This document shows, piece after piece, positions 34,804 to 46,117 of a stretch of DNA of 64,000 nucleotides. Every line of letters begins with the position of its first letter. Positions within the stretch are counted from its first letter, which is position 1. This DNA is from Lineus longissimus (taxonomy: Eukaryota; Nemertea; Pilidiophora; Heteronemertea; Lineidae): assembly GCF_910592395.1 (NCBI RefSeq), contig NC_088324.1:5050953-5114952 (forward strand). The letters run 5' to 3'. Under the pieces are notes generated by a model, which saw only the letters and a list, made by a program, of their open reading frames with translations, did not search any database and was not told where the DNA came from. The position numbers were made by a program, and so were the translations under genes.

Positions 34804-35468
34804 ATCCCATTCTCAGGTTGTTATTTTTCACAAATTTGTGACAGACACATATACAATATTGTGTTTTAAGAGACGACTCAGAATTAATGTACACACCATT
34901 AAACTATATCTAAAGGCAAAGCATAGGCACAAAAAACAAATGCAACGATTTTCCCAAAGTAAATTCTATCCGAAATGACTTTTAAGATACACAAACGAGG
35001 TGCATACTGGGTATGGTCTACTCCTTTTATGACAAGTATCCGATTCGTGAACGTGTAATGCATATACAATTATCGCAAACGTTATATATATCATCTCAGA
35101 ATTGCAATTCATGTCAGCTATACACACAACATACTTACTAGGTTGGTTCAATACCAGGCACTGACATATTTCTTGTCAGAAAAAATCAAATACAGTGTTT
35201 CAAGGATATAAATAAATTTTGCAAAAGTAAATCTGATCAATTTAAAGTTCAAAAACGAAACATAGAAATATGAATTTCATATATACAGTGGAAGTGGAAC
35301 CTCCCTTAACAGACACCTCTTGTCATGTCACTTTCATACACATAGCGGTATGCACTATGCAGTAAGTAGGTCAAGGCATGGTGACCATGGTGAATTCTAT
35401 ACGATGTGTATTTTGTAAATGGACTTTAAAATATCTTTTAACTTCTGACATAATTAGCTCAGCTTGGT
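34804..35468. other. Intergenic, no gene recognised
   Basis: AT-rich with no supported feature. Confidence 0.4.
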
Positions 35469-35471
35469 TAA

Positions 35472-36100
35472 GGCTGATGTTACATAGGAATGAGCTACTC
35501 ACGCCACATTTTTCATCGACTCACGGCTCATTTTCACGTGTCACTCCTCATTTGTCACGAGTGACCGCGGCGGTTTACATACAGATCATTTTTTCGCTCG
35601 TTCATTTGTCACTTGGATTTTCTCGGCGACGCACATGGTCTCAGAAGAAGAAGAGATGGCAGCCATGCTGCTCCTGATGGAGAATAGAAAACGAAAGCGG
35701 AGGCGACGGACGAGAACAATGTGGTACATAAAAGTGCTGCATTTTTGCATTTTTTGTTTCTCATTTCCAATCGAAATTAGCTATTGTGTTAATGTGTAAA
35801 CTAATGAAAATGCCGAAAAGTAGCTATACTCACAGTTTCGAAGGCGATATCACTACAAATGCACATGGACGTCCACTTTCTTTGCCAGCTCATTTCACAA
35901 AGAATGAACATGTCCATTCATCGCCTCACGCGTGAAATGACACGAAATGACGTGAGGCGACGAATGCGGGCAAAACTTACAAAATTCACTTCAATGAGAA
36001 CAGGTCAATAGGTTTTCCAATGTCCATTCATCAGCTCACGAATGACAAGTGACAAATGAGTCGTGAGTCGATGAAACGTGAGGTCGATGTAACTTCAGCC
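35472..36100. mobile_element. 629-bp Harbinger-type MITE, TAA target duplication
   Basis: Ends GGCTGATGTTACAT and ATGTAACTTCAGCC are inverted, and TAA flanks both (35469-35471, 36101-36103), the preferred Harbinger target. Subterminal inverted words (TCATCGACTCACG, CATTTGTCAC) extend the terminal homology to about 100 bp. Inside, 35634-35736 reads EEEEMAAMLLLMENRKRKR followed by RRRTRT, resembling the first residues of a Harbinger nuclease, so the MITE derives from an autonomous parent. Confidence 0.78.
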
Positions 36101-36116
36101 TAAGAGTTATATTTGA

Positions 36117-37622
36117 ACAAGAGGCCAAAGAGCCCGGCGCTCAGCTGAAATACATTAGTACAATGTACAAAACATGGAAAGTGCTTGGCAGGTCCCTTTC
36201 AACCTCAGTTATGTAAACATATCACGCACAATAAAGTAAAAAGATTATTGGACAAATAATGACAAAATGTGCCACTTATTAGTTAAATTTAAGAGCTTGA
36301 TACAATCTCGGTCATTCACCAGGCTTGGCACTTTACATATAGTTACTGCACAGTCTATCTGTAACAGGTCCTGCATACTGGTTTTGCCGAGAATTGACAA
36401 GATTTTAAATGGGTGTGATGGAAGGGTGACAACTAGCATTTTCAAAAGCTAACTTTAACTTGACGTGTTACGACATTGTTTGCCAATGCCTATGATTTTA
36501 CTCCAAGGCCTCGCACTACTCTGCGTTTAAATGTTTGCCAAAACAAGCTCGTTGATGGGAAAATGAACCATTTTCTAACCTCAATGAAATGGCCAGGGCC
36601 ATTGTGCTCACCTCATGTGGAGGAAAGATGGATAAAGAGCATGGTATTGTGTCATGTAGTGTTAGGTTTGATGTAGGTCCAAGCAATTACAATTTCCCCA
36701 AAATGGCCAATTTACAGTACATTCGACCTCTGTGACCTTGAAAAGTAGGTCAAATCAAAGAAGACCCGGGTGACACATTGAATGGTTGTTAGAATTAGAT
36801 GTACCTATGATATAAAATTGGTGCCAATCGGGCAAGTCATTACTAGGAATAATGGCATTTTGATGAATTTAGGATTTGGCCCCCTCCCTGGAGGCCAAAC
36901 GGCAAATCAGATCGCACCAAACTTCGGTACCTGAGATCACCTGACCAAGGGGTACATGTGTACTTAATTTGTGATCAATAGTCATTGCAGTTAAGAAACG
37001 TGCCATAGTTACGGCCTGACGGCGAATTTACGTCATTTGACCTCTGTGACCTTGACAAGAAGGTCAAATTGAAAACCTGTGTGACATATACTGTATGGTG
37101 GTTAGATGTACCCATGATATCAAATTGGTGGCAATCGGGCAAGAAGTTAAGGAATAATCACATTTTTAAGGTTTTTGGATTTTGCCCCCTGGTGGTCAAG
37201 TGGTGAATCATATTGGACCAAACTTTGGTCCCTAAGATCACCTGACTAAGGGGTAAATGTGTACCAAATTTGGTATCAATAGTCATTGCAGTTTAGAAAC
37301 GTGCCATCGTTACATCCTAACGGCCAATTTACACCATTTGACCTCTGTGACCTTGAAAAGGAGGTCAAATCAAAAACCCGGAGGATATATGATGCACCTT
37401 TGCTAGAAGTACCTACCATATTTTTTTCAAAATTTCCCGACTACTATTAAGGGAGATATTGCACATTTTCACTTTTAACGTTTGGCCCCCTGGTGGCCAA
37501 ACCATGAAACGAATCGGACCGAAACTTAGTCTCCAAGGTGTCATTACATAAGGGTACATGTGTACCAAGTTTCAACTCAATAGCTCTAACAGTTACGAAA
37601 CGTGCCCTGCTAACGGACGACG

Positions 37623-37672
<50 letters not shown>

Positions 37673-37728
37673 ACGACGGACGCCACGGTATGGGATAAGC
37701 TCACCTCTGCTAAGAGGTGAGCTAAAAA
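36117..37728. repeat. 302-bp-unit repeat family, copy C
   Basis: Two head modules (36117-36150 GCCCGGCGCTCAGCTG; 36583-36612 ATGGCCAGGGCCATTGTGC) come before three units marked by AGAAACGTGCCAT near 36993, 37294 and 37595 (301-bp spacing). A (GAC)n tract at about 37617-37675 leads into a 3' hairpin (GCTCACCTCT loop AGAGGTGAGC) and TAAAAA. Perfect TGACCTCTGTGACCT cores lie near 37038 and 37339. Confidence 0.75.
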
Positions 37729-38602
37729 CCAAGAAAATGGGCTTCAAATCACAAAACTGTTAAATATCCCATTCAATGACAGTTATATTTTGACAAAAGT
37801 AAAATCAGATTTCTTTTAAAACATGTTTAAAACATTAGACCAAAAAGTCGAGACATTTTGCAGTTTTCCGTTTTTTTCGTTTTTTAACCACGAACGAAAA
37901 ATTAAACCTGCTATAAAACTTGTTGTCAACATTGAATATCCCATAACATGTAGATGAAAACGAATGGAATCATACCCTAAGATAGTCAATAAAGCACTAG
38001 CAACATACTTAGCTGCTAACCAAAAAAATAAGTTATATGTGGAGAAAAAAAACGGATTTGGAAAATTATTCTCAAATAAATGACATCATAACTTTTCAAA
38101 ACCATCTGAATACGAAGCACGCTGCTTTTTGTATCAATATTGTCTTTGTATCTAAACCTAAAAAGCTTTGTAGAAATCAGTGAATTTAAAGCTAGCGTCC
38201 CTTTTTTAACAAAAAGACTTGATGGCTGATTTTACAACATAATGATGAAGGCCATCTCCACGGATGATGGGAGGTTTGCCAAGAAATACTGAATGTAGTC
38301 AACATTGGTTCCCGGCCCCCTCACTTCCCTTATTTAGGGGGTACATAGGCTTGTTCCCAGGTTTAAAAATCACCCCCTAATGGAATGAAACAGCATATTT
38401 TAGTACCCCCTATTAGCGGGCTTTTTTGACACCCGATTTCAAGGAAGGACTGGATCTTACCCCCCCTAATTAAAGGGAGTCTTGGATCCTTACCCCTAAA
38501 GGAAAGGTCAACCCATACAATCACCAGGCCAAATCATCTGTACATTTTTCAATCTTTTCAGATGTTACCAGGGATTAAAAAAACTGGGGACTGCCAGGGC
38601 TA
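37729..38602. other. Intergenic, no gene recognised
   Basis: AT-rich, with a patch of repeated CCCCCTAAT-like words at 38330-38510. No supported exon. Confidence 0.4.
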
Positions 38603-38747
38603 CTAGTCATAATAACTGAAATGGTAAGAAGCTGCAACACTGTTCTCCACTGACAATGACAGGTCCTCCACAAGGTTTTCCACTCGGTTTTCCAATGACT
38701 TTTGAGTTGGCAGTACAAAGAAGTACAAAGAAACTCCATGAAATAAC

Positions 38748-38831
38748 CTCCGTGGAAAACACTGCAACATGCTTCTGGTCATTACAATCTTTGCACCGAC
38801 CACGGTTCACTCCGCGCGAATCGGGAGCCAT
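38748..38831 (-). CDS. Possible first exon of an unknown gene
   Basis: ATG at 38831 opens APDSRGVNRGRCKDCNDQKH and VAVFSTE. The upstream - strand flank (38832-39010) is relatively GC-rich. The RGRCxxC start with a CxxC pair resembles the first exon of several uncharacterised invertebrate proteins with a short cysteine motif. No good donor follows and no second exon was found, so this is weak. Confidence 0.2.
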
Positions 38832-39370
38832 GTTGTTCTCGGCTTATTGAGACCCAGCGGGAGTAGGAGTTGAATGTAGCTTACCGGGGTAGCTCAACGA
38901 CATGGAGAGGGAATTGACGCAATTACCAACATCCTGACGAACCCCCTTCTCTCTTCTTGCGTCAGAAACAGCGTGGAAAGAGCGGGAACTGGGTGGTGCG
39001 GGCAGAGCGGGAAGAATCTTGACCGCAAGCCTGCGCGTTTGATAAAACAAGCTTTTCAAAAATCTTTTCGGGGAAGGACACCCAGGAAAATATACCCCTA
39101 TTTTTAGTTTTTGAAGGGAAAATAGCAGTAATAACAACTCTATTTGTTGATTTTTTGGGGGATTTTTTCCTGTAACAAGATTGAAAATCAACCCCCTTTT
39201 CCCGGTTGTTCAAAGCATCGATAAGGTTATCGGTTGATAAATTTGTTGGTGGATAAAAATCAATTGTCGGCCTATAGGTAATCCACCGACAGGTATGAGT
39301 TGCTCAAAGCCAATTTTTAGGCCCTTTTAGTTGTCAGTGGATTTGTCAGTGGATTATCCCACGATGCACC

Positions 39371-39861
39371 TTGTCATCGCACTTCCTCGACCAAGAGCTG
39401 TCTGCTGCAGAAGAGAATGGAAAAATTGTTAGGAAGAAGAACTTCACTGATAAAGGGGTGGCTCTGCTGCTCGACTTAGCAGAGCCACACATCAAGCTCT
39501 TGACGTCGAAGTTGACCACCGTTACCAACAAGTTGAAGAAGAGCGTTTGGCATACTATTTTAAGGCAAATTAATGCCCAGGGGGTGGAACAAAGAACCTG
39601 GAAGGAGATCAAATGCAAGTGGCAAGGGCTGACAAGTGGAGCCAGAACAAGATTGCAAAGGAAAATAGAGAGAAGAAGAAGACTGAAGGTGGACCAGGCC
39701 CACGACCATTAGACCCTGTGTCACAAAAGATTGTGAGCCTTTTTGGCGACAGCCAAAGCTGGGCTGGAATATCTGGTGGTGTGGAATCTGCAGTCCCATC
39801 AACATCCGCAGCACTGCCAGCAACACCAAATGCCAAGTCAAATATATTATATATTAAATAA
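39371..39861 (+). pseudogene. Harbinger Myb/SANT-like protein remnant
   Basis: The first frame (39371-about 39625) gives KNFTDKGVALLLDLAEPHIK, SVWHTILRQIN and RTWKEIKCKWQGLTS, the three-helix Myb/SANT-like DNA-binding fold. The conserved C-terminal half continues in another frame (about 39625-39861) as KENREKKKTEGGPGPRPL, QKIVSLFGDSQSW and GGVES. The TGGGPxPxPLxPxxxKIxxLxG pattern is diagnostic of the Harbinger partner protein. One frameshift separates them. The flanks (39205-39360) contain repeated GATAA/TTATC and GTTG(T/C)TCAAAGC words that may be subterminal repeats of the element. Confidence 0.7.
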
Positions 39862-41344
39862 TATGTCTTCCAAGCCTCAGAGATGCTGGCTCAGATAGCC
39901 AACGTCTTCCCCAACCTACACAGTGAGAAGGCATGACACACAGATTTGTCTAATTTAAATTTCATTTACAAGCCCTTCGGCGGATGTTATTCACTTGGAA
40001 TGGATTGGTCTAATCAAATCACTGATTTATATCAATACGATGAAATGAGAATGAAACGAAATAAGATTATTTTGCCGAAAACTATGTTTTGCCAATTCAC
40101 TCTGCCACCTGCGCGACCTCGTCACAATCGTCATGTGGTGACGACTCGGATGAAATTTTCAATATGGAGTCGTCGATCGAATTTAGCAACTTCCTCCGCA
40201 AGGCATTATGGGCCGCTACACTGATAATAGTGCACCGTCGTGAAGTCTTTCAAAACACAGAGTAAAGGAGTCTCTCTCACTTTTTACACCATCAAGAAGA
40301 TAATTAGTTGTCGCAGTTGTTGTTGAACAAAGAATATACCTCTAGGATACAAAGAATACACCTGTGTGGATTGATCAGATAGATTGGACTGGTTGTGATG
40401 TAGATTGGAGGGGAGGGGGGGGGGTAATTTTTGTCCAAATGTATGAATAAAGTTCTTTTGAGGTTGGGGGATGGGATGGTCTTGATAGGGGACAGAATAT
40501 TGATGTACCACAGGTCGTGACATTGTTTGTGTGGAGTTCGAGGGCAGGTTGTGACATAAATGATAGTGTTTGTGGGGAGATTGTCTTAAGTTTGTTGGAT
40601 AGAATGGTTTCAAGTGCAGTGGACAGGCTGTGACATGCAATTAGTTAAAAAGAGATAATTGTCATTTCTGGGAAGAAATGAAGTTATTCGCATGGATAGG
40701 AGACATTCTCAGTTGAAGGATGAAAGTCGAAAGACACCCCGGCTATCTCATGGTGTTGTCTTTTCTTTGAAACGGAGGACCCGTGCCCAAGACAGAATTG
40801 TCAACACTGTTGTAGGAAAATGTGTCTTTCAGGCAATAGTCACAATCTAGAGGCTGTAGTCTGGGAGTTATCCTGATCATGGAAAGTTCGTTTCAGGGCA
40901 ATGCAAAGGAGGTTGCTTGCTATCAATGAAGTGGTCATTGGCGAGATCGTTCCGATGCAAGCAAGGTTGTGAATTTTGGCACTTAAATCAGTGGAGAATC
41001 ATTTCGGTTCACGAAGCTGTTCTTGTCAATGTATATTTATTGTGAAGAATTCAAGGAAGAAGAGTTAAGATGGGATAGCAATATGAACGATGTGAGCTTT
41101 ATTAAAATCTACTGATGTTAAAGGAGAGGAACATAATTGCATAAACATATTCATTTTTAACAAGTAAGAGCAAATTTGATATTATGACTGTTTGAAAATG
41201 ACAACAATGGAAGGCATTTGGCTCATACAATGTTCACAAGATTGTGAATTCATGAGATATTGGGTGAAAATAATATATATATTCATTTCTAACTATGCAC
41301 ATAATAAGTGACTACATTGTATCATTGAGGACTAAGTGACAAAA
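39862..41344. other. Intergenic, no gene recognised
   Basis: Open frames of 60-118 codons occur but show no family likeness. A poly-G run lies near 40413-40427. No exon supported. Confidence 0.4.
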
Positions 41345-42860
41345 TGGACGTTGTGAGTGAACAATTCGTCATTTTACACGAACTTTGACCTCTGTGACCT
41401 TGAAGAGAAGGTCAAGGTCGTAACCCGTACAACATATTATGTCCCCTCTCAAGAGGTATGTGCCGTAAAAATTTCAGCAAGCTGCGATCAAAATTGTTGG
41501 AATTATTGCATTTTTGTGTTTTCACATAATGCCCCCTGGTGGCCAAACCATGAGTGAGATAACGCCAGATATTGAATTCAAATTTGCAAATCCCCTGTTC
41601 ATACAACCAAAAAAATTTCAGTGAGCTGTGACCAATATTAAGCGAGATGCGAGATATCACACTTTTTGTGTTGTCCCTAACGCCCCCTGGTTGCCAAACC
41701 AGTAACGATATAAGGTTGAAAGTTGGTTTATGAGTTACTGTCACCTAGGGGTACACACGTACAGAGACTGGTATCAATAGCTTCCATGGTTACGAAATGT
41801 GAAAATTTCGTCATTTTACACAAACTTTGACCTCTGTAACCTTGAAAAGAAGGTCAACGTCAAAACCTGTAAGATGAATTATGTCTCCTCTCAAGAGGTA
41901 TCTACAATAAAAATTTCAGCAGACTGCGACCAATATTAACTGAGATATCACACTTTTTATGTTTAAGGAATTGAACCCGAGGCGGAGGACCTTGGTTGAG
42001 TTACCAAGACACTCGAGGGTGGAGCTAAAATACAGTCCAAACCCGAGCCGATAACTCAACCAAGGTCCGAAGCCGAGGGTTCAATTTCTATTCTAAAATA
42101 CCTCAAACTTAAAAAGATAGGCCACGAAAATAACTTGAATATGTGCGAATTTGGCAAATTCCATCCATCGCCTGCCCGGAGCGCCGGTAGCGCCGTTGTT
42201 TACATTATGTTACGGCAGCGCGCATAGGAAGTCCGCATATCGGCTCGCTCAAGTGATGCTAAAATCCGCGCAAATGGGCTATTTGGAGCGTTTTTCTCAG
42301 CAAATATGTGTAGTGCTCATTAAAAAACTTAGGGTGGTTGATGTGAGCTGTGTACATGGTTTCCACATTTTAGTGCAACCCGAGGGAACTTTGGTAGAGC
42401 ATCTTGGTTGCGTGTCCAAAACACTCCACTCTCAGAACGAGGCTTATGCATTTTCCATTTAAAAGTTGACTTTACGGTACCAAGGTATTTTAGAATTTCA
42501 CATAACGCCCCCTGGTGGCCAAACCAGTAATGATATAAGGTTGCAACTTGGTTTACGAGTTACTGTCACCTAGGGGTACACACATACCAAGACTGGTATC
42601 AATAGCTTCAGTGGTTACGAAATGTGAACATTTCGTCACTTTACACGAACTTTGACCTCTGTGACCTTGAAAAGAAGGTCAAGGTCAAAACCCGTACCAT
42701 ACATTATGTCCCCTCTCAATAGGTATCTACAATAAAAATTTCAGCAAGATGCGATCAAAATTTGCGGAGTTATTGCATTTTTTGTGTCTTCACATATCGC
42801 CCCCTAGTGGCCAGGCCGTAAGCCAAAATGGGACGAAACCTTGACGAGGCACGCCTACCC
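41345..42860. repeat. 302-bp-unit repeat family, copy D, interrupted
   Basis: Diverged units marked by ACGCCCCCTGGTGGCCAAAC and TTTGACCTCTGTGACC (41386-41400, 42653-42667; a one-base variant near 41829) and by TTCAGCAAGCTGCGATC-type words. The array is split by a 533-bp insertion at 41962-42494. Confidence 0.7.
41962..42494. mobile_element. Insertion inside repeat copy D
   Basis: Repeat words break at about 41961 and resume at 42495 (TTCACATAACGCCCC). The insert begins with a palindrome of GGAATTGAACCCGAGGC and its complement (41963-42090) and then has TTCTAAAATACCT at 42093-42105 with its complement at 42482-42494. This may be one foldback element or two side by side. No transposase. Confidence 0.55.
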
Positions 42861-43005
42861 ACCAGGGGCAGTCTCCATATGAAATATGAACTTCCTAGCC
42901 CAAGCCGTTACTGAAAACAGCTCCGGACAAACTTGGCAGCCGCCCCGTCTAAGATGGTCTTACGACATTAACATTCTCTGCAGCTGTACCAACTTGCATT
43001 TTCAG

Positions 43006-43090
43006 ACTCTGAAGGCCATTGAAATGGAAGGACTCTCTGCAGTTTTAGAAAAGGAGGGATTTGGTCAAGAGTTGGTGGATACACTGAGAG
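43006..43090 (+). CDS. Unknown gene, SAM-like exon, copy 1
   Basis: 85 bp, phase 0 to 1, acceptor TTGCATTTTCAG, donor GAGAG|GTATAC. Encodes TLKAIEMEGLSAVLEKEGFG followed by QELVDTLR. The pattern LxxVLxxxGFxxxLVxxLxxxxI is that of the first helices of a SAM domain. The rest of the domain would lie on later exons that I could not locate. It probably belongs to the same gene as the exon at 46118, since several uncharacterised animal proteins join a SAM domain to that C-terminal module. This is inference. Confidence 0.5.
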
Positions 43091-43221
43091 GTATACATTT
43101 GCCCTTTGTTTGTCTATATTGGTAATTGCCATTACAAATCTTCACTTTGCAAAAAGTCCCAACATGCCATTTTGCAAAACTGCACTTTGCGTCACATCCT
43201 ATTTCAATCAACTTGTCAGCT

Positions 43222-43276
43222 GCCCGCCCGCCCGCCCGCCCGCCCGCCCGCCCGCCCGCCCGCCCGCCCGCCCGCC
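43222..43276. repeat. (CCCG)n microsatellite
   Basis: About 13 perfect CCCG/GCCC units, directly followed by GGGGACGACAATACCCCTCT, a short hairpin and GAGGGGTAAAAAA, the 3' layout of the repeat seen at 19396-19475. Confidence 0.9.
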
Positions 43277-43578
43277 AAGGGGACGACAATACCCCTCTGC
43301 CCAATTCGGGCTGAGGGGTAAAAAAGTAATGCCTTTTTTCTTGTCCATCCAATCCAAGGGGAAAGTACAGACCTTCTTGTACAGAGACATTAGGTTTTAA
43401 ATAGGGAAGTATTCCTTTTTATAATACTTCCATACATTCTTGTTATCGCAGACGCCAGATTCACAAGCATGCAAAGTCAATTTATGTACTTAGTATTCAT
43501 TATCTTAGGGCTAGGCCCCGTCTAAGATGGTCTTACAACATTAACATTCTCTGCAGCTGTACCAACTTGCATTTTCAG

Positions 43579-43663
43579 ACTCTGAATGCCATTGAAATGG
43601 AAGGACTCTCTGCAGTTTTAGAGAAGGAGGGATTTGGTCAAGAGTTGGTGGATACACTGAGAG
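43579..43663 (+). CDS. Unknown gene, SAM-like exon, copy 2
   Basis: Same length, phase and splice sites as copy 1, with Lys changed to Asn near the start (TLNAIEMEGLSAVLEKEGFG). Each exon is 85 bp, so including both would shift the frame: they could be mutually exclusive alternatives, or one may be silent. Confidence 0.5.
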
Positions 43664-43799
43664 GTATACATTTGCCCTTTGTTTGTCTATATTGGTAATT
43701 GCCATTACAAATCTTCACTTTGCAAAAAGTCCCAACATGCCATTTTGCAAAACTGCACTTCGCGTCACATCCTACTTCAATCAACTCTAAACGTACATG

Positions 43800-46117
43800 T
43801 TTTCTACTATTATGCGAATTTATATCAATAATTGGTACGTATTATCTGGCCATGCAGTTTGCTTTCCAATTTGTATGCATACATGTCATAATGGAACAGG
43901 TAATGATTTTAGTGAATTCATCACACCTCCTACTAAAATTATATCATCACGGGCCTAGCGTGATGTCACAGCGGGGAGTTCATTCGCCCATTTCTTGAGC
44001 CACGAAGTTGCAAAACCTCACCAATGTGAGATTGAACTCTGGTGTGCCGGCACTCCAAGTAACGAGGGACTGACCAAAACATACTACTAGTATGTATATT
44101 TGTTAAATTTTAATTTAATTACTAACCAATATACTACATGTAGCGGGTGTCAAAAAAAACCAACAATAATAGTTTACTTGATGGGTCTGACTGTTGTATC
44201 AGTCGACTGATTTGAATCTGATGCATTGGCCAGTTGCCTCGCTGAGGTCTTCCGACTTCCTGAAGGCAACGCAATGTATATTTGGTAAATTGTTATTTAT
44301 TCACTCAACAGTATGATGCTAGTTGCAGACCAACAAAAAACAGCAATAAAATAGTATACTTTGACACGTCTGACCCGTTATATCAGTAGACTGATTTGAA
44401 TATGATGCAATTTACACAGATTTACAAAAGTTTTATCAAAAACATGTCACTTATAAGCGAGATAAAACACCTTGAACAAAGACAACAATAACTTAATAAG
44501 GGAATGATGACTATGATAACAATCACACATCTAGCTATCTAGGACAGTAAGTTGAACAGAGTGTTTTGATTTTGAAACTTAAAATCGAAACGCTTCATCA
44601 ATGTCAATGTGTTGCAACATGCTTTCTTTCCTGATTGGACTGTCACATGGTTTCCACCCTCTTCAAGGTTCTTTTCTTCCTAGGGGTCTATCCAAAGGTC
44701 TGGTTGGAAGTATAATCTGAAAAGAAATAAGCTAGTTTATTGAAAGTATCAGAATAATAGGAAAAAGTTGTTGCACCCAAAACACTGAAAAGATGTATAG
44801 GAATCATCTATAAGTGCTAAAGATGTCCAACTGTTTGCCCCAAGCCTGCAGTAGTGATATCTGTAGCACAATTATCAACTACACTGAGTTGCGAAATCAA
44901 TGGACAAATTTATTGGACTGATTGTAAATTTCAATATTGGAGTACTGGTAGATGATACGAAAATGTAAGCCAATTAAAGACCATTATCCTTTTAACCTTT
45001 CGAAGTATTTCCGGCCTCAAGGTTTTCACCAGGAAAATAAAACTCTGTGTCTGCTCCTTATTTTCTACACTTATTTATACATACAAGATTCAAGAATGAA
45101 GAAGGCGTGGATAAGGCCAAAGCTATTAAGCCATAATAATTTCATTCATTCATGCATCAATTCGGCTGAGTAGGAGAAATAGGCCTATTTTACACAAATT
45201 TGAATTTTTTTGAATGACCCTGTCCATTATTTCAAGATATCAGTAGTTGAAAGCCGAGAATTAATCAGCATGGGTACGATCTGATCTCACTAAAAGAGGG
45301 CAGCACAACATTGATATGACCTATGTGTGCGGGGCCACGTGCTCTCGGTGCTCTTTGAGAACCCTGTATTCAAACAGCGATTGTACAACAATGGGGAAAT
45401 TTATAGGATGCCAGACATGATCTTTAGTTTCTATACGTACTAATCTTTTCCTAATCCTATAGTACTTACCAGTCTGCCCATTTCATCAGGTTTAAAACCA
45501 AGTGTTTTCACCCGACTGCACCGATCGTCCGAAGTAAGGTAATCAGATGGTGTCAAAAGTAGCGAATGTGCACGGACCAGTCACTGACAAGTGACGTCAT
45601 GGCGCGGGTAAATTCAAATATCCTTACAAGGGGGAAAGTTGGGAAAGCCCAAATCAAAGTCATTCATTCAATGACAATCGTCACGCAAACATCAACAAAC
45701 CATGCCAATTATTGCCTCATCATTCAAAAAAGAAATTGCAACTTATGAGTTGGTAATTGAGAATAAAGTTTCTTTCTCTTGGCTTGCTAGTAATAATAAT
45801 CAGCCCCCCCCATCACTGCACGGACGGATCCCGGAGGCGGATTTTTCGGTTGTCTTCGTCGTTTATACACACATATACTTTATATCCAGTGTTTTCCTTT
45901 TACGTACAGGTGCCTTTTATTTCGTTGTCTTCTTCATCATGTAACTGTTTTAATTTGATTGCTCTCTCAAACTAATACTCGAAAAGAAGTGACCGTAAGG
46001 CTGGGTTACATCGATTCCCAGTCCAGTCCCATGCGGCATAATGAAAGAGTGTATTGTCAATGGTGTGTTCACGTATATATACTCTATTCATAATTATTAT
46101 TTTACATTTCATTTTAG
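43800..46117. other. Probable intron, no exon recognised
   Basis: AT-rich with short CAGACTGATTTGAATCTGATGC-like repeats near 44204 and 44385. Missing exons of the SAM-like gene may lie here, but none could be supported. Confidence 0.4.

Larger units (their letters stand above)
42942..43787. repeat. Direct duplication of a 273-bp exon-containing segment, 573 bp apart
   Basis: 42942-43214 and 43515-43787 are nearly identical, including the exon, its acceptor and about 125 bp of downstream intron. The first copy is followed by a (CCCG)n tract and a hairpin repeat that the second lacks. Confidence 0.9.

Noticed and set aside
37447-37720. Arginine-rich open frames on both strands
   Set aside because: They are translations of the (GAC)n microsatellite.
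40284-40640. 118-codon - strand frame rich in Pro, His and Gln
   Set aside because: Lies opposite G-rich low-complexity sequence, lacks domain likeness and splice context.
43065-43400. Several Ala/Arg/Pro- or Gly-rich frames near 43.2 kb
   Set aside because: They are translations of (CCCG)n in all frames, overlapping the supported SAM-like exon.
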